64,000 bases of DNA from JAJDXO01 sp965221855 (GTDB taxonomy: Bacteria; Pseudomonadota; Alphaproteobacteria; Rhodospirillales; UBA2165), in contig CBDCSV010000004.1 of the NCBI GenBank assembly GCA_965221855.1, forward strand, positions 1 to 64,000, read 5' to 3'. Made by a program: the position numbers and the translations under genes. Shown here one piece after another: positions 1 to 8,375 of this stretch. Each line of letters opens with the position of its first letter. Positions within the stretch are counted from its first letter, which is position 1. The notes beneath the pieces are model-generated. The model saw only the letters and a program-made list of their open reading frames with translations, was not told where the DNA came from and searched no databases.

Positions 1-1
1 C

Positions 2-787
2 TCGACCATCCTGTTCTCGCCGTCGAAGATCTCCGAAGAGGTGATGGGCGCCACGCGCGCGCGCGCCAAGCACGGCGAATTCGCCCATCTCGGGCTGGTC
101 TACGACAAGCATCTCACCATGGCCCGGACGGATGCCGGTCCCGGACTCAAATCACCGGCCGATATCATGAAGGCGGGCGGGATCAAGATGGCGATCCGCG
201 GACGGACCACGTCCCTCGACGTCGCCGGTATGGCCGCGCTCGACCTGCTCGGCGTCGAGCCGCAGCTCATCTGCTGTTACCGGGGCGCGGCCAAGATGTT
301 CACCGCCATCCAGTCGAAGGAAGCGCAGATGGCGAATGTCGGCATTGCCGGTTTCCGGGCGCGCTATCAGCCGATCATGGTGAGCAAGGGTGAGGCCATG
401 GGTCTCTTTTACCTGCCGACCCTGACCCCTGACGGCCAGGTGATCGACAACGATCCGGAATTCCCGGATATGCCTTCGTTGGCGGGTCTCTACAAGCAGA
501 TCCACGGCAAGGCGCCCTCGGGCGTGAAGTGGGAAGCGGTGAAGTGGGTCCGCTCGGCGGCCGTCCGGATGGCGGTGGCGGCTCCCGGCGCCAACAAGGA
601 GGCCGTTGCGGCGCTCCGCGAAGGGTTCATGAAGGCGCAGAACGATCCCCAGTTCAAAGCCGAGTTCAAGAAGCGCTTTGGTGCGGATACCGGCCACCGG
701 GATGGCCTGGGCCGGGCGCAAAAAGGCCGGCTTCCCCCCCGAGAAGCCGGCCTTTCACGGCTGCGGGGACTACTTCTTCGTGGCTGA
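2..787 (+). pseudogene. Bug/TTT-type periplasmic substrate-binding protein, 5' cut by window edge, 3' end rearranged
   Basis: The frame is open from base 2, so the gene starts before the window. About 230 residues look like a solute-binding protein of the tripartite tricarboxylate transporter (Bug) type: a segment LKSPADI followed by a 'IAIRG/AALDLLG' ligand-cleft region and a C-terminal 'ALREGFMKAQNDPQFKAEF' helix typical of the family. Such proteins bind carboxylates in the periplasm and deliver them to a membrane transporter. Family-like sequence stops near base 693 at KKRFGADT. The remaining 30 residues to the stop at 787 are unlike the family and run through a terminator hairpin on the opposite strand. 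The expected tail is found inverted at 770-893, so the gene is judged broken. Family call moderately sure; exact substrate unknown. Confidence 0.6.
720..755 (-). terminator. Rho-independent terminator (reverse strand)
   Basis: Perfect 13-bp stem AAAGGCCGGCTTC / GAAGCCGGCCTTT around a C-rich loop. Read on the minus strand the stem is followed by a run of T, so it would terminate a minus-strand gene ending at 770. It lies just after the stop of the inverted substrate-binding-protein tail, which fits that tail's original 3' end. Confidence 0.7.
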
Positions 788-893
788 GTAGAACCGCGCC
801 TTAAGGTGGTTCACGACATCGGGCTTGGCCTGCCGGATGCTGTCGAACACCCCTGCCGCCTGTTCGCCCGAATAGACGATCCACTGGGTAACC
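770..893 (-). pseudogene. Inverted C-terminal fragment of the substrate-binding protein
   Basis: On the minus strand 40 codons read VTQWIVYSGEQAAGVFD... ending ...FYSATKK and a TAG stop at 770-772. No start is present; the frame enters directly from the IS256 copy at 897. The fragment has the length and character of the last 40 residues of a Bug/TTT binding protein, exactly the part missing from the plus-strand gene at 2-787. Joining at the shared ACC codon gives ...RFGADTQWIVYSGEQ..., a plausible uninterrupted protein. It is most simply the tail of that same gene, flipped by a rearrangement next to the IS. Confidence 0.6.
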
Positions 894-896
894 AAA

Positions 897-2176
897 GGTA
901 ACGTCAAGAGTTATGTGTCAGGGAGACTGGGGTACTGATTCCCTGAGACTTGTTTTCGTGAATGAAGACCGCGAAGAGGATGCGGTCCATTGAGGTTTTA
1001 TCCTTGAAGGTTCCCATGGGCCGGGTTCGTCTGCGAACCTCGCGGAACCTCCGTTCGATGGCATTGGTGGTCCTGACCTGCTTTCGCTCGGCGAGGTCCT
1101 TGTAGCGGAAGCAGGTGAGCAGGTCGTCGAGGTCGTTGCGCAGGCAGGCGACGGCCTTGGGGTAGGTATCTTCCCAGGCGTCGGCGAAGCGGCGGGCGGC
1201 GGTCTCGGCCTTGCGGCGGTTGGGGGCATTCATGACGGCGTGGACGTCGGCCTTGACGGCCTGCTGGTCGGCTACGCGGACCTTGTTGAGGATGTTCCTG
1301 ATTTTGTGCGCCCAGCACCTCTGAACGGGGATGCCGTGATAGACGATCGGCAAGGCGGCGAGCAGGCCTTGGCCGCCATCAACGCAGATCATCTCAAGGC
1401 CCTCGCCGGTGAGGCCGCGGCGGTGCAACGCGGTGAGGAAGCGCTCCCACTCCGCGGCGCTCTCGCTGGCGGCGAGTTGGAAGTCGATAATCTCCTTCTT
1501 GCCGTCGTGCCGTATGCCCAGCGCCACCAGGACCGGCCTCCTGAGCGCGCCGGCGCCGGTCTTGCAGGCCAGCACCACGCCGTCGAGCATCAGCGCCTTG
1601 TAGGCGTTCTTCAGCGGCCGGCGGTGGAATGCGGCGACCGACAGATCGAGGGTCTTGGCGACCCGGCTCACCGTCGCGGCCGAGACCGGACGCCCGAGCA
1701 GGGCAAGCAGGACCTCGCCGACCTTGCGGGTCGAGAGCCCCAGCACGAAGCCGGCCAGGATGGCGCGGTCGATCTCTGGAGCGCGCCTTGCGTAGCTCTT
1801 CAGAACCTCGGTCGGGCAGAAGTGCCGGGTGCGCGGCACGTTGAGCTCGATGTCGCCGAGCTCGCTGAGCAGGCGGCGCCGGTAGGTGCCGTTGCGCCGG
1901 TCGCGCATAGCGCTGCCATCGAGGCCGTCGAGCCAGCGATCCACCGCCTCGGCCATCCGGCCCTCGATGATCTCGGCCAGCGCCTGGCGGCCAAGCGGGC
2001 GATAACCCTCGCCCCAGTCCAATCCGCCTGCTTGCATCTCCTTCACCACCTCAAAGGCTTGTGGTAGGTTCTCAATCGTTACAGCTTGCTGTGGCATCGG
2101 GGTGATCCTTCTTGCGGTTGTCGTAAACCACAGGGAGTACCCCATTCCCAACTGACACATAAATTTTTACGTCACC
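897..2176 (-). mobile_element. IS256-family insertion sequence, copy 1
   Basis: A 1,280-bp element with ends GGTAACGT and ACGTCACC and longer imperfect inverted repeats sharing TTATGTGTCAG. Its transposase sequence is identical to copy 3 (24856-26135) over the probable reading frame. Unlike copies 2 and 3 it has no matching direct repeat: the left flank is TAACCAAA and the right flank CCCGCACC. That points to recombination or deletion at this copy after insertion. Confidence 0.85.
904..2097 (-). CDS. IS256-type (mutator) transposase
   Basis: A DDE transposase of the mutator type, about 397 residues from the start MPQQAVTIENLPQ. The ATG at 2097 is preferred over an upstream in-frame ATG because an AAGAAGG ribosome site sits 8 bases before it. 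Catalytic landmarks are visible: first Asp in MLDGVVLAC, second in ICVDGGQGLLAAL, the C/W..H zinc-like motif QRCWAHK, and the glutamate helix with NAIERRFREVRRRT. It cuts and pastes its own element and gives 8-9 bp target duplications. The frame looks intact, so it is probably active. Confidence 0.9.
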   Translation of the reverse strand: MPQQAVTIENLPQAFEVVKEMQAGGLDWGEGYRPLGRQALAEIIEGRMAEAVDRWLDGLDGSAMRDRRNGTYRRRLLSELGDIELNVPRTRHFCPTEVLKSYARRAPEIDRAILAGFVLGLSTRKVGEVLLALLGRPVSAATVSRVAKTLDLSVAAFHRRPLKNAYKALMLDGVVLACKTGAGALRRPVLVALGIRHDGKKEIIDFQLAASESAAEWERFLTALHRRGLTGEGLEMICVDGGQGLLAALPIVYHGIPVQRCWAHKIRNILNKVRVADQQAVKADVHAVMNAPNRRKAETAARRFADAWEDTYPKAVACLRNDLDDLLTCFRYKDLAERKQVRTTNAIERRFREVRRRTRPMGTFKDKTSMDRILFAVFIHENKSQGISTPVSLTHNS

Positions 2177-2257
2177 CCCGCACCCGCCGGACCTGTCAAA
2201 GCGGCGGAAATGCTCTAATCTCGTGGAGAAACTTTTCAGCGTGGGATTAAAAGGACA

Positions 2258-3052
2258 ATGAGCGGACGTTTGGAGGGCAAGCTTGCCCTGGTGTCGGGCG
2301 GCGGATCGGGTCTCGGCAAGGCGACAGCCGAGCATCTGGCGGAGGAGGGCGCCCGGGTCGCGGTCACCGACATCGACCCGGCGACCGCGGAGGCGACGGC
2401 CGACGGCATCAATGCATCCTATCAGGGGGCGGCCATCGCCCTGCGGCACGACGTTACCGACGCCGCCGCCTGGAGCCGGGTGCTCGGCGATACCAAGGAT
2501 GCCTTCGGCGGGCTCAATATCCTGGTCAACAACGCCGGCATCAGCATTCACGGCAATACGGAAACGATGACCGAGGACAACTTCAAGACCTTGCTCGACG
2601 TCAACGTCACCAGCGTATTTCTCGGCTGCCAGGCGGCGCTGCCGCTGATGGCCGAGACCGGCCGGGCGTCGATCGTCAATATCTCCTCGACCGCCGGCAA
2701 GATGGGAAATCCCAACACCATCGGTTACGGCACCACCAAGGCGGGGGTCGGCTACATGACCAAGTGCGTGGCCCTGGACTGCGCCCAGAAGGGGTATGAC
2801 ATCCGGGCCAACTCCATCCACCCGACATTCATCGAAACCCCGCTGATCGAGCAGTTTCTGAAGGACGAGGCGGACCTGCAGCGGCTCCACGACCTGGTTC
2901 CGCTCGGCCGGATCTGCAAGCCGCGGGACGTGACCTACGCGATCGTCTTCCTGGCGTCGGACGAATCCGCCATGATGACCGGCTCGGAAGTGGTCATCGA
3001 TGGGGGCTTGAGTTGCGGCTACACGCCGAAGGCGGCCAGCGAGGAGAAGTAG
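2258..3052 (+). CDS. SDR-family oxidoreductase
   Basis: A 264-residue classical short-chain dehydrogenase. The Rossmann glycine motif SGGGSGLGKA is near residue 14, NNAG near residue 92, the catalytic serine in ISSTAG and the Tyr/Lys pair in YGTTK. The Asp after the second strand (VTDIDP) suggests NAD rather than NADP. The family oxidises or reduces alcohols, ketones and steroids in the cytoplasm; the exact substrate cannot be read. The start ATG follows AAAAGGACA. It lies 81 bases downstream of IS256 copy 1, so its native promoter may be replaced by the IS or lost. The next gene, a Kelch protein, starts 66 bases after its stop and may be co-transcribed. Confidence 0.85.
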   Translation: MSGRLEGKLALVSGGGSGLGKATAEHLAEEGARVAVTDIDPATAEATADGINASYQGAAIALRHDVTDAAAWSRVLGDTKDAFGGLNILVNNAGISIHGNTETMTEDNFKTLLDVNVTSVFLGCQAALPLMAETGRASIVNISSTAGKMGNPNTIGYGTTKAGVGYMTKCVALDCAQKGYDIRANSIHPTFIETPLIEQFLKDEADLQRLHDLVPLGRICKPRDVTYAIVFLASDESAMMTGSEVVIDGGLSCGYTPKAASEEK

Positions 3053-3118
3053 GCGGACGAGACGGAACGTTCCTCGCCGCCCGTTACAGGGGAAGGACAA
3101 ATAACGGAGGGGAATCCG

Positions 3119-4075
3119 ATGAAACCGTCCTGGATACCGATTGTGGCGGCGGCCGCCCTTTGGCCCGCCGTTTCGAATGCCCAGACCACGTGGGAAAAGC
3201 GCGCGCCGCTGCTCGAGCCCAATTCCGAAACCGCCGTGACCCAAATGGGCGACAAGCTGTTCGTCATCGGCGGCTATCCGTCGACCCGCATAACCGTCGA
3301 TACGGTGCAGGTCTACGATTCGAAGACGGACAAGTGGTCGTTCGTCGCCCGGCTGCCTCAACCGATCAACCACGCCATGACCGCCGTCGTCGACGGGAGG
3401 CTTTATGTCATCGGCGGGCAACTGACGGCCGGCGGCCGGGGCCGCGCGGCCGGCTATGTGAACACCAATCTGGTCTACGATGTCGACAATGACCGCTGGC
3501 TCGGGCGGGCAAGGATGCCGACCTCCCGCTCGGCGGGGATGGCGGCGGTCCTGGACGGCAAGATCTACGTGGCCGGCGGACGGCCGCCCAGGGGATCCGA
3601 TTTCGCGGTCTATGATCCCGGGACCGACAGTTGGGAGACCCTGCCCGACCTGCCGACCCAGCGGAACCACATGATCGCCGTCGCCCTCGACGGAAAGATC
3701 TTCGTCGCCGGCGGCCGGGAAGGGGGCGGCTTCCGGAGCCCGCAAATCGACGCGGTCGAGGCCTTCGATCCCGAGACCGGCAAGTGGGAGAAAATGGCCC
3801 CGCTCCTGGAACCCCGCAGCGGGCTCAACGGCATCGTGCACAAGGGCTGCCTGCACGTTTTCGGCGGCGAGGGGCTCGAAGGCACCAACCAGGACGGCGT
3901 CCATACCGAGCACGATGTCTACGACCCGAAAACCGGCAAGTGGACCCGGCTTCCGCCCATGCCGGTCCCGATCCACGGGGTGGTCGGCATGGCTTCGTTC
4001 GGCGACTGGATGCATCTTCCCGGCGGCGGGATTCGCCGGGGCGGTTCGTCGGGAACCCAGGGGAATCGCTTTTGA
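3119..4075 (+). CDS. Secreted Kelch-repeat beta-propeller protein
   Basis: 318 residues beginning with a signal peptide (MKPSWIPIVAAAALWPAVSNA, cleavage probably after SNA). The rest is about six Kelch blades, each with a 'GKIYVAGG' or 'GRLYVIGG' strand, then a 'VYDPGTDSWETLPDLP' strand. Such repeats fold into a beta-propeller. The protein is predicted to be periplasmic; Kelch propellers of this kind act as binding platforms or, more rarely, as sialic-acid mutarotase-like enzymes, and nothing here decides the role. The start follows GGAGGGG. The C-terminal GGIRRGGSSG tail is glycine-rich. Confidence 0.8.
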   Translation: MKPSWIPIVAAAALWPAVSNAQTTWEKRAPLLEPNSETAVTQMGDKLFVIGGYPSTRITVDTVQVYDSKTDKWSFVARLPQPINHAMTAVVDGRLYVIGGQLTAGGRGRAAGYVNTNLVYDVDNDRWLGRARMPTSRSAGMAAVLDGKIYVAGGRPPRGSDFAVYDPGTDSWETLPDLPTQRNHMIAVALDGKIFVAGGREGGGFRSPQIDAVEAFDPETGKWEKMAPLLEPRSGLNGIVHKGCLHVFGGEGLEGTNQDGVHTEHDVYDPKTGKWTRLPPMPVPIHGVVGMASFGDWMHLPGGGIRRGGSSGTQGNRF

Positions 4076-4310
4076 AGATTTCGATGCCAATCTGCCGTCG
4101 CCTGCCCCCGCTTCGGTGGGGTAGATGACGGCAATTCACGCTATGTTCACTTCGAGAGCGCACGATGCGGGACATGTCATGGCTGTTTCAAGGTCCTTTC
4201 GGGGTGTAACAGACCTGCGGCCGGGCACGACGGCCCCAAAAGCGATTGCCCTGTCGGGAACCACGCTCCATCAGGTGGTGAAGACGGATATCGGCTGCGA
4301 GTAGGCGCGA

Positions 4311-5216
4311 CTACTCCGCCGCGTCCGCCGGAAGGGTCAGGCCTTCCTGCTCGCAGGTGGGCCCGACATCGTTGACCGTCGCCCGCTGCGCGTCCCTGGG
4401 CCAGCGGCCTTCGTCGAAGGGCCGGCCGCGATGGAGGGTGCATTTGTTGTCCCAGACCACGAGGTCGTAGGGACGCCAACGGTGGGCGTAGACGAACTGG
4501 CGCTGGGTGGCATGGGCCATCAGGGTCTCGAGAAGCCGTTCGGCCTCCGTCCGGTCCATGCCGATGATGTCGCCGACATGGGCGGCGATGTAGAGGGACT
4601 TTCGGCCGCTCGCCCGATGGGTCCGGACCATCGCCTGGGGCACCGCCTGGAAGACGGCGAGCTCGGCCTCGGTCAGTTCGACCCCCATCCTCTTGCGCGA
4701 GGTGGCGATTGAGTGCATGGCGATCCGTCCCTCCACCTTCGCCTTCAGCTCTTCATCGAGGGCGTCCCAGGCGGCGCGCATGTCGGCGAATTCCGTGAAG
4801 CCGCCGACCGGCGGAATGGCGGGCATGTAGAGCAGCGAGGCATCGGCGGGCGTGGTCAGGAACGAGCTGTCCGTGTGCCAAAGGCGGTTGCCGCTCAGGA
4901 TGTCCAGCTTCCGGTCGCCGGGCGCCATGACCTTGCCGTCCGGTCCCAGGTTGGAGACGTCCGAGATATCGGGCGGAAGCCGAAGTTCCACGTCTTCCCA
5001 GTCCACATCGATGGTCTTGGCGACGGGCCCAAACCGCGCCGCGAATTTCGCGTGATCTTCGTGGCCGAGGTGCTGGCCGGGAAAGACCAGCACGCTGTAA
5101 CGGTTATAGGCGTCCTCGATGAGCCGCCAATCCGCATCGTCAAGCGGTTGGGACAGATCGACGTCGCCGATCTCAGCGGCGAATTCCCCGGTGATGGGCC
5201 AGAGCTCCGCGGACAT
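4311..5216 (-). CDS. TauD/TfdA-family 2-oxoglutarate-dependent dioxygenase
   Basis: 301 residues of the TauD/TfdA fold. The iron ligands are visible: WHTDSSF (H-x-D) near residue 113 and the distal histidine in CTLHRGRPFD near residue 262, followed by the 2-oxoglutarate-binding arginine in WPRDAQR. Family members use Fe(II), oxygen and 2-oxoglutarate to hydroxylate taurine, aryloxyalkanoates or related small acids. Length fits the family. The substrate is not evident. The gene stands alone on the minus strand, with a 235-base spacer to the Kelch gene and an intergenic repeat upstream of its start. Confidence 0.85.
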   Translation of the reverse strand: MSAELWPITGEFAAEIGDVDLSQPLDDADWRLIEDAYNRYSVLVFPGQHLGHEDHAKFAARFGPVAKTIDVDWEDVELRLPPDISDVSNLGPDGKVMAPGDRKLDILSGNRLWHTDSSFLTTPADASLLYMPAIPPVGGFTEFADMRAAWDALDEELKAKVEGRIAMHSIATSRKRMGVELTEAELAVFQAVPQAMVRTHRASGRKSLYIAAHVGDIIGMDRTEAERLLETLMAHATQRQFVYAHRWRPYDLVVWDNKCTLHRGRPFDEGRWPRDAQRATVNDVGPTCEQEGLTLPADAAE

Positions 5217-5274
5217 GGTTCTCTCCCCAATAACCCGCCTAGGCTAGCCGAGCTTGGGGATGGGAACAACCGCA

Positions 5275-5428
5275 CTCCCTCACTCTCATATCTTATGACC
5301 CCCTCACCCTGACCCTCTCCCCCTGGCCTACTCCGCCGAAGTAGCCTTCGGCTACGAAGGCTGGAAAGAAGGGGGAGAGGGGACCCCGCCGATACTCCCT
5401 CGCCCCCTGAAAGGGGGTGAGGGGGAGC
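5275..5428. repeat. Dispersed intergenic hairpin repeat, copy R1
   Basis: Contains the core TGACCCCCTCACCCTGACC, then CCTCTCCCCCTGG and later AAGGGGGAGAGGGG, which pair into a long hairpin. Between the arms lies an extra block of about 37 bases, itself a small hairpin (GTAGCC...GGCTAC), found again in inverse orientation in R3. The rest of the gap up to the regulator start at 5606 holds no gene; it should contain the regulator's promoter, but no convincing -35/-10 pair was seen. Confidence 0.8.
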
Positions 5429-5605
5429 AAAGCCCAATTCGCCCATGCTTCAGGCTCCCTCCGCCGAGGTAAAACGCTTTGCGCCAACTCTCCGGGATCG
5501 TATCGTGGCGGCGGCCCGAATTCCGTTATCCCGTTCACACTCGAAATTACATTTTCGCCATGAAACCGGGCCGGTGAAGGGGGCGTGGGGAGAGGATCGA
5601 GAGCA

Positions 5606-6325
5606 ATGTCGAGCGCCGGCATTCGCGAACTGCTGACCACCAATTCCCTGTTCCGCGACCTGGCGGAGGAGGTCATCGGCAAGATCGCCGATATGGCGGT
5701 GACCCGGGAGCTGGCCGCCGGCCAGATCCTGTTTTCCAAGGGCGATCCCGGGGACGCGCTTTACGGCGTGATGTCCGGGCGTATCCGGATCAGCGCCGGC
5801 GCGCCGAGCGGCAAGGAAGTGGTGCTCAACACCATCGAGGCCGGTGAGGTATTCGGCGAGATCGCGCTCCTCGACGGCCGGCCCCGGACGGCGGACGCGG
5901 TGGCGGCGGTGGATTCGGAACTCATGCGCATCCGGCGCCGGGACTTCATCCACTACATGGAGAGCGAGCCCCGTCTCGCGACCCACCTGTTGGAGATGCT
6001 CTGCCAGCGGGTGCGGGCGACCAGCGAACTGGTCGAGGATTCGGCGTTTCTCGCCCTGCCGGCGCGCCTCGCCAAGCGGCTTTTGGGCATGACCGGCTAT
6101 GCGGGCGATCCCGAGGGCGGCCCGGGCGGGATCGATTTCGGCGATCTGGAACTCAAGATTTCCCAGCAGGAACTGGGTCAACTCATGGATTCGTCCCGCG
6201 AAGCGGTCAACAAGCACCTCCAGAACTGGCGCCGCCGGGGCTGGGTCGAACTCGGCCGCAACCGGGTGGCCATCGTCGACCCCGAGGCCCTGGCCGATCT
6301 CGTCGAGCGGGAACTGGACGGTTAA
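5606..6325 (+). CDS. Crp/Fnr-family transcriptional regulator
   Basis: About 239 residues. The N-terminal half is a cyclic-nucleotide-binding beta-barrel (LFSKGDPGDALYGVMSGRI, then FGEIALLDGRPRTADAVA, the phosphate-cassette position). A dimerisation helix and a C-terminal winged helix follow, with ISQQELGQLMDSSREAVNKH as recognition region. No N-terminal cysteine cluster is present, so it is not an oxygen-sensing Fnr; the R in GRPRTA suits a cyclic nucleotide ligand. The ATG at 5606 with a nearby GAGAG is preferred over one 21 bases earlier because the family-like sequence begins there. It is monocistronic. Confidence 0.85.
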   Translation: MSSAGIRELLTTNSLFRDLAEEVIGKIADMAVTRELAAGQILFSKGDPGDALYGVMSGRIRISAGAPSGKEVVLNTIEAGEVFGEIALLDGRPRTADAVAAVDSELMRIRRRDFIHYMESEPRLATHLLEMLCQRVRATSELVEDSAFLALPARLAKRLLGMTGYAGDPEGGPGGIDFGDLELKISQQELGQLMDSSREAVNKHLQNWRRRGWVELGRNRVAIVDPEALADLVERELDG

Positions 6326-6463
6326 TTCCTGAAATCGCCATGCCCCGGCCCGGCGGGCTGGGTGAGGGGGTTGGGGCGCGCCTTGAGCGGCCGTCGCGGC
6401 GTCGCCAATTTGGTATTTTATGATGCGGCAATCAGTCCGCGGGGACCGGAACAGGTGGAACCG

Positions 6464-6760
6464 TCATGCCGCCGCATGTGGCTGATAACGCCGTACCGCG
6501 ATTTGGTCCTCGTGTCTGCGCGCTTGCACGAGATCGTAGGTGGTCTGGCGTCGTAACCAGAATTCAGCATTGGACCAGCCCGCCTTTTCGAGGCGGATCG
6601 CCATTTCAGGTGAAATCCCCGCGTGGCCATTCAGCACCCGGGACAGTGTGTGACGGGCAACGCCGAGCACACGCGCCGCCTCGGTCACGCTCAAGCCTAG
6701 CGGTTCGAGACAGTTTTCGCGGACGCTACGTCCAGGATGGGGAGGATCAATCATCGGCAT
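6464..6760 (-). CDS. higA: HigA-type antitoxin (XRE HTH)
   Basis: 98 residues starting MPMIDPPHPGRSVRENCLEPLGLSVTEAA, the signature opening of HigA antidotes, followed by an XRE helix-turn-helix (LGVARHTLSRVLNGHAGISPEMAIRL). HigA neutralises the HigB ribosome-dependent mRNase and represses the operon. It lies 14 bases downstream of the disrupted higB frame, the usual toxin-first order of this class. It is intact but separated from the operon promoter by the 1.28-kb IS256 copy 2, so its expression is uncertain. Confidence 0.85.
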   Translation of the reverse strand: MPMIDPPHPGRSVRENCLEPLGLSVTEAARVLGVARHTLSRVLNGHAGISPEMAIRLEKAGWSNAEFWLRRQTTYDLVQARRHEDQIAVRRYQPHAAA

Positions 6761-6843
6761 ATTCTTGGCTCCCGTCAGTGATAGTCGACCAAGTCGACAT
6801 CGTATACGTCTCCGTCCTCAAGGCGAAAGGTCACCCGCCAGTT

Positions 6844-8123
6844 GGTAACGTCAAGAGTTGTGTGTCAGGGAGAGAGGGGTACTGATTCCCTGAGACTTGT
6901 TTTCGTGAATGAAGACCGCGAAGAGGATGCGGTCCATTGAGGTCTTGTCCTGGAAGGTTCCCATGGGCCGGGTTCGTCTCCGGACCTCCCGGAACCGTCG
7001 TTCGATGGCGTTGGTGGTCCTGACCTGCTTTCGTTCGGCAAGGGTCTTGTAGCGGAAGCAGGTGAGCAAGTCGTCGAGGTCGTTGCGCAGGCAGGCGACG
7101 GCCTTGGGGTAGGTCTGCTCCCAGGCGTCGGCGAAGCGGCGGGCGGCGCTGAGCGCCTTTGGCCGAGTGTCTGCGTTCATGACGTCGTGGACGTCGGCCT
7201 TGACGGCCTCCTGGTCGGTCTTGCGGACCTTGTCGAGGATGTTGCGCATCTTGTGCGCCCAGCATCTCTGGACCGGGATGCCGTGATAGACGACCGGCAA
7301 GGCGGCGAGCAGGCCCTGGCCGCCATCGACGCAGATCATCTCCAGGCCCTCGCCGGTGAGGCCGCGGCGGTGCAGCGCGGTGAGGAAGCGCTCCCATTCG
7401 GCGGCGCTCTCGCTGCCTGAGAGACAAAAGTCGATAATCTCCTTCTTGCCGTCGTGCCGTATGCCCAACGCCACCAGGACCGGCCTGCGGAGCGCGCCGG
7501 CGCCGGTCTTGCGGGCCAGCACCACGCCGTCGAGCATCAGCGCCTTGTAGACGTTCTTTAGCGGCCTGCGGTGGAAAGCCGCGACCGTTGCGTCCAGGGT
7601 CTTGGCGACCCGGCTCACGGTCGCGGCCGAGACCGGGCGCCCGAGCAGGGCAAGCAGGACCTCACCGACCTTGCGCGTCGAGAGCCCCAGCACGAAGCCG
7701 GCCAGGATGGCGCGGTCGATCTCCGGGGCGCGTCTTGCATAGCCGCGCAGGATCTCGGTCGGGCAGAAGTGCCGGGTGCGCGGCACGTTGAGCTCGATGT
7801 CGCCGAGTTCGCTGAGCAGGCAACGCCGGTAGGTGCCGTTGCGCCGGTCGCGTATGGCGCTGCCATCGAGGCCGTCGAGCCAGCGGTCCACCGCTTCGGC
7901 CATCCGGCCTTCGATGATCCCGGCCAGCGCCTGGCGGCCGAGCGGGCGGTAGCCCTCGCCCCAGTCCAGTCCGTCTGCTTGCATCTCCTTCACCACCTCA
8001 AAGGCCTGTGGTAGGTTCTCAATCGTCACAGCTCGCTGTGGCATCGGGGTACTCCTTCTTGCGGTTGTCGTGAACCACAGGGAGTACCCCACTCCCGCCT
8101 GACACATAAATCCTTACGTTACC
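6844..8123 (-). mobile_element. IS256-family insertion sequence, copy 2
   Basis: A 1,280-bp element with ends GGTAACGT / ACGTTACC. Flanking direct repeat CGCCAGTT at 6836-6843 and 8124-8131 (9 bases if the ambiguous C is counted) marks a clean insertion inside higB. It differs from copies 1 and 3 at scattered positions, so it is an older or separately acquired relative. Confidence 0.9.
6851..8044 (-). CDS. IS256-type transposase
   Basis: Same organisation as the copy-1 transposase: start MPQRAVTIENLPQ, first Asp in MLDGVVLARK, second in ICVDGGQGLLAAL, then QRCWAHKMRNIL and the NAIERRFREVRRRT helix. The protein differs from copies 1 and 3 at several dozen residues or fewer, for example MNADTRPKALSAARR in place of MNAPNRRKAETAARR. 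No frameshift seen. Confidence 0.9.
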   Translation of the reverse strand: MPQRAVTIENLPQAFEVVKEMQADGLDWGEGYRPLGRQALAGIIEGRMAEAVDRWLDGLDGSAIRDRRNGTYRRCLLSELGDIELNVPRTRHFCPTEILRGYARRAPEIDRAILAGFVLGLSTRKVGEVLLALLGRPVSAATVSRVAKTLDATVAAFHRRPLKNVYKALMLDGVVLARKTGAGALRRPVLVALGIRHDGKKEIIDFCLSGSESAAEWERFLTALHRRGLTGEGLEMICVDGGQGLLAALPVVYHGIPVQRCWAHKMRNILDKVRKTDQEAVKADVHDVMNADTRPKALSAARRFADAWEQTYPKAVACLRNDLDDLLTCFRYKTLAERKQVRTTNAIERRFREVRRRTRPMGTFQDKTSMDRILFAVFIHENKSQGISTPLSLTHNS

Positions 8124-8346
8124 CGCCAGTTTCCGGAAATCGAGATGCTCCAGTGCCCCTTGAGATTGCCCTTCAGCGGATGAATCCGGTAGCCAGGCAG
8201 ATTGAGGTCGGAGGGTTTGCCCGCGTCGTCGAGGTCGGCCAGCGCCAGCGCGATTCGATCCGATAGATCGGCTCCCACCCCGCTGGTATCTCCGCGCTCA
8301 TACATCCGCTTGAGGCCTCGATGACGAAAGCTCCGGATCATGACTA

Positions 8347-8375
8347 TATGTACCGTATGCCGGTACGCATATCAA
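8347..8375 (-). promoter_or_regulatory. Putative higBA promoter with overlapping palindromic operator
   Basis: On the minus strand TTGATA (8370-8375) and TACATA (8347-8352) are 17 bases apart and end five bases before the higB ATG. Inside the spacer lies the palindrome GTACCG-TATGC-CGGTAC (8350-8366). A palindrome overlapping the promoter is the usual HigA autorepression site. The -10 match is weak and the leader would be very short, so the promoter call is tentative; the palindrome itself is clear. Confidence 0.5.

Larger units (their letters stand above)
6775..8341 (-). pseudogene. higB: HigB-type toxin gene split by IS256 copy 2
   Basis: The N-terminal part (8341 down to 8124) reads MIRSFRHRGLKRMYERGD... 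to GHWSISISGNWRVT, a typical HigB/RelE-like toxin. After the IS the same frame resumes and gives the ending FRLEDGDVYDVDLVDYH with a stop at 6775. Without the insertion the protein would be about 92 residues, the normal length. HigB cleaves mRNA on the ribosome. The insertion separates the last 20 residues, so the toxin should be inactive. Confidence 0.85.

Noticed and set aside
1240..2067. Long frames antisense to the IS256 transposases (also at 25199-26026)
   Set aside because: Shadows of the conserved transposase gene.
2072..4090. A 672-codon open frame antisense to the SDR and Kelch genes
   Set aside because: It is a GC-rich shadow: repetitive Arg/Gly/Asp composition, no motifs, and both sense genes are clear.
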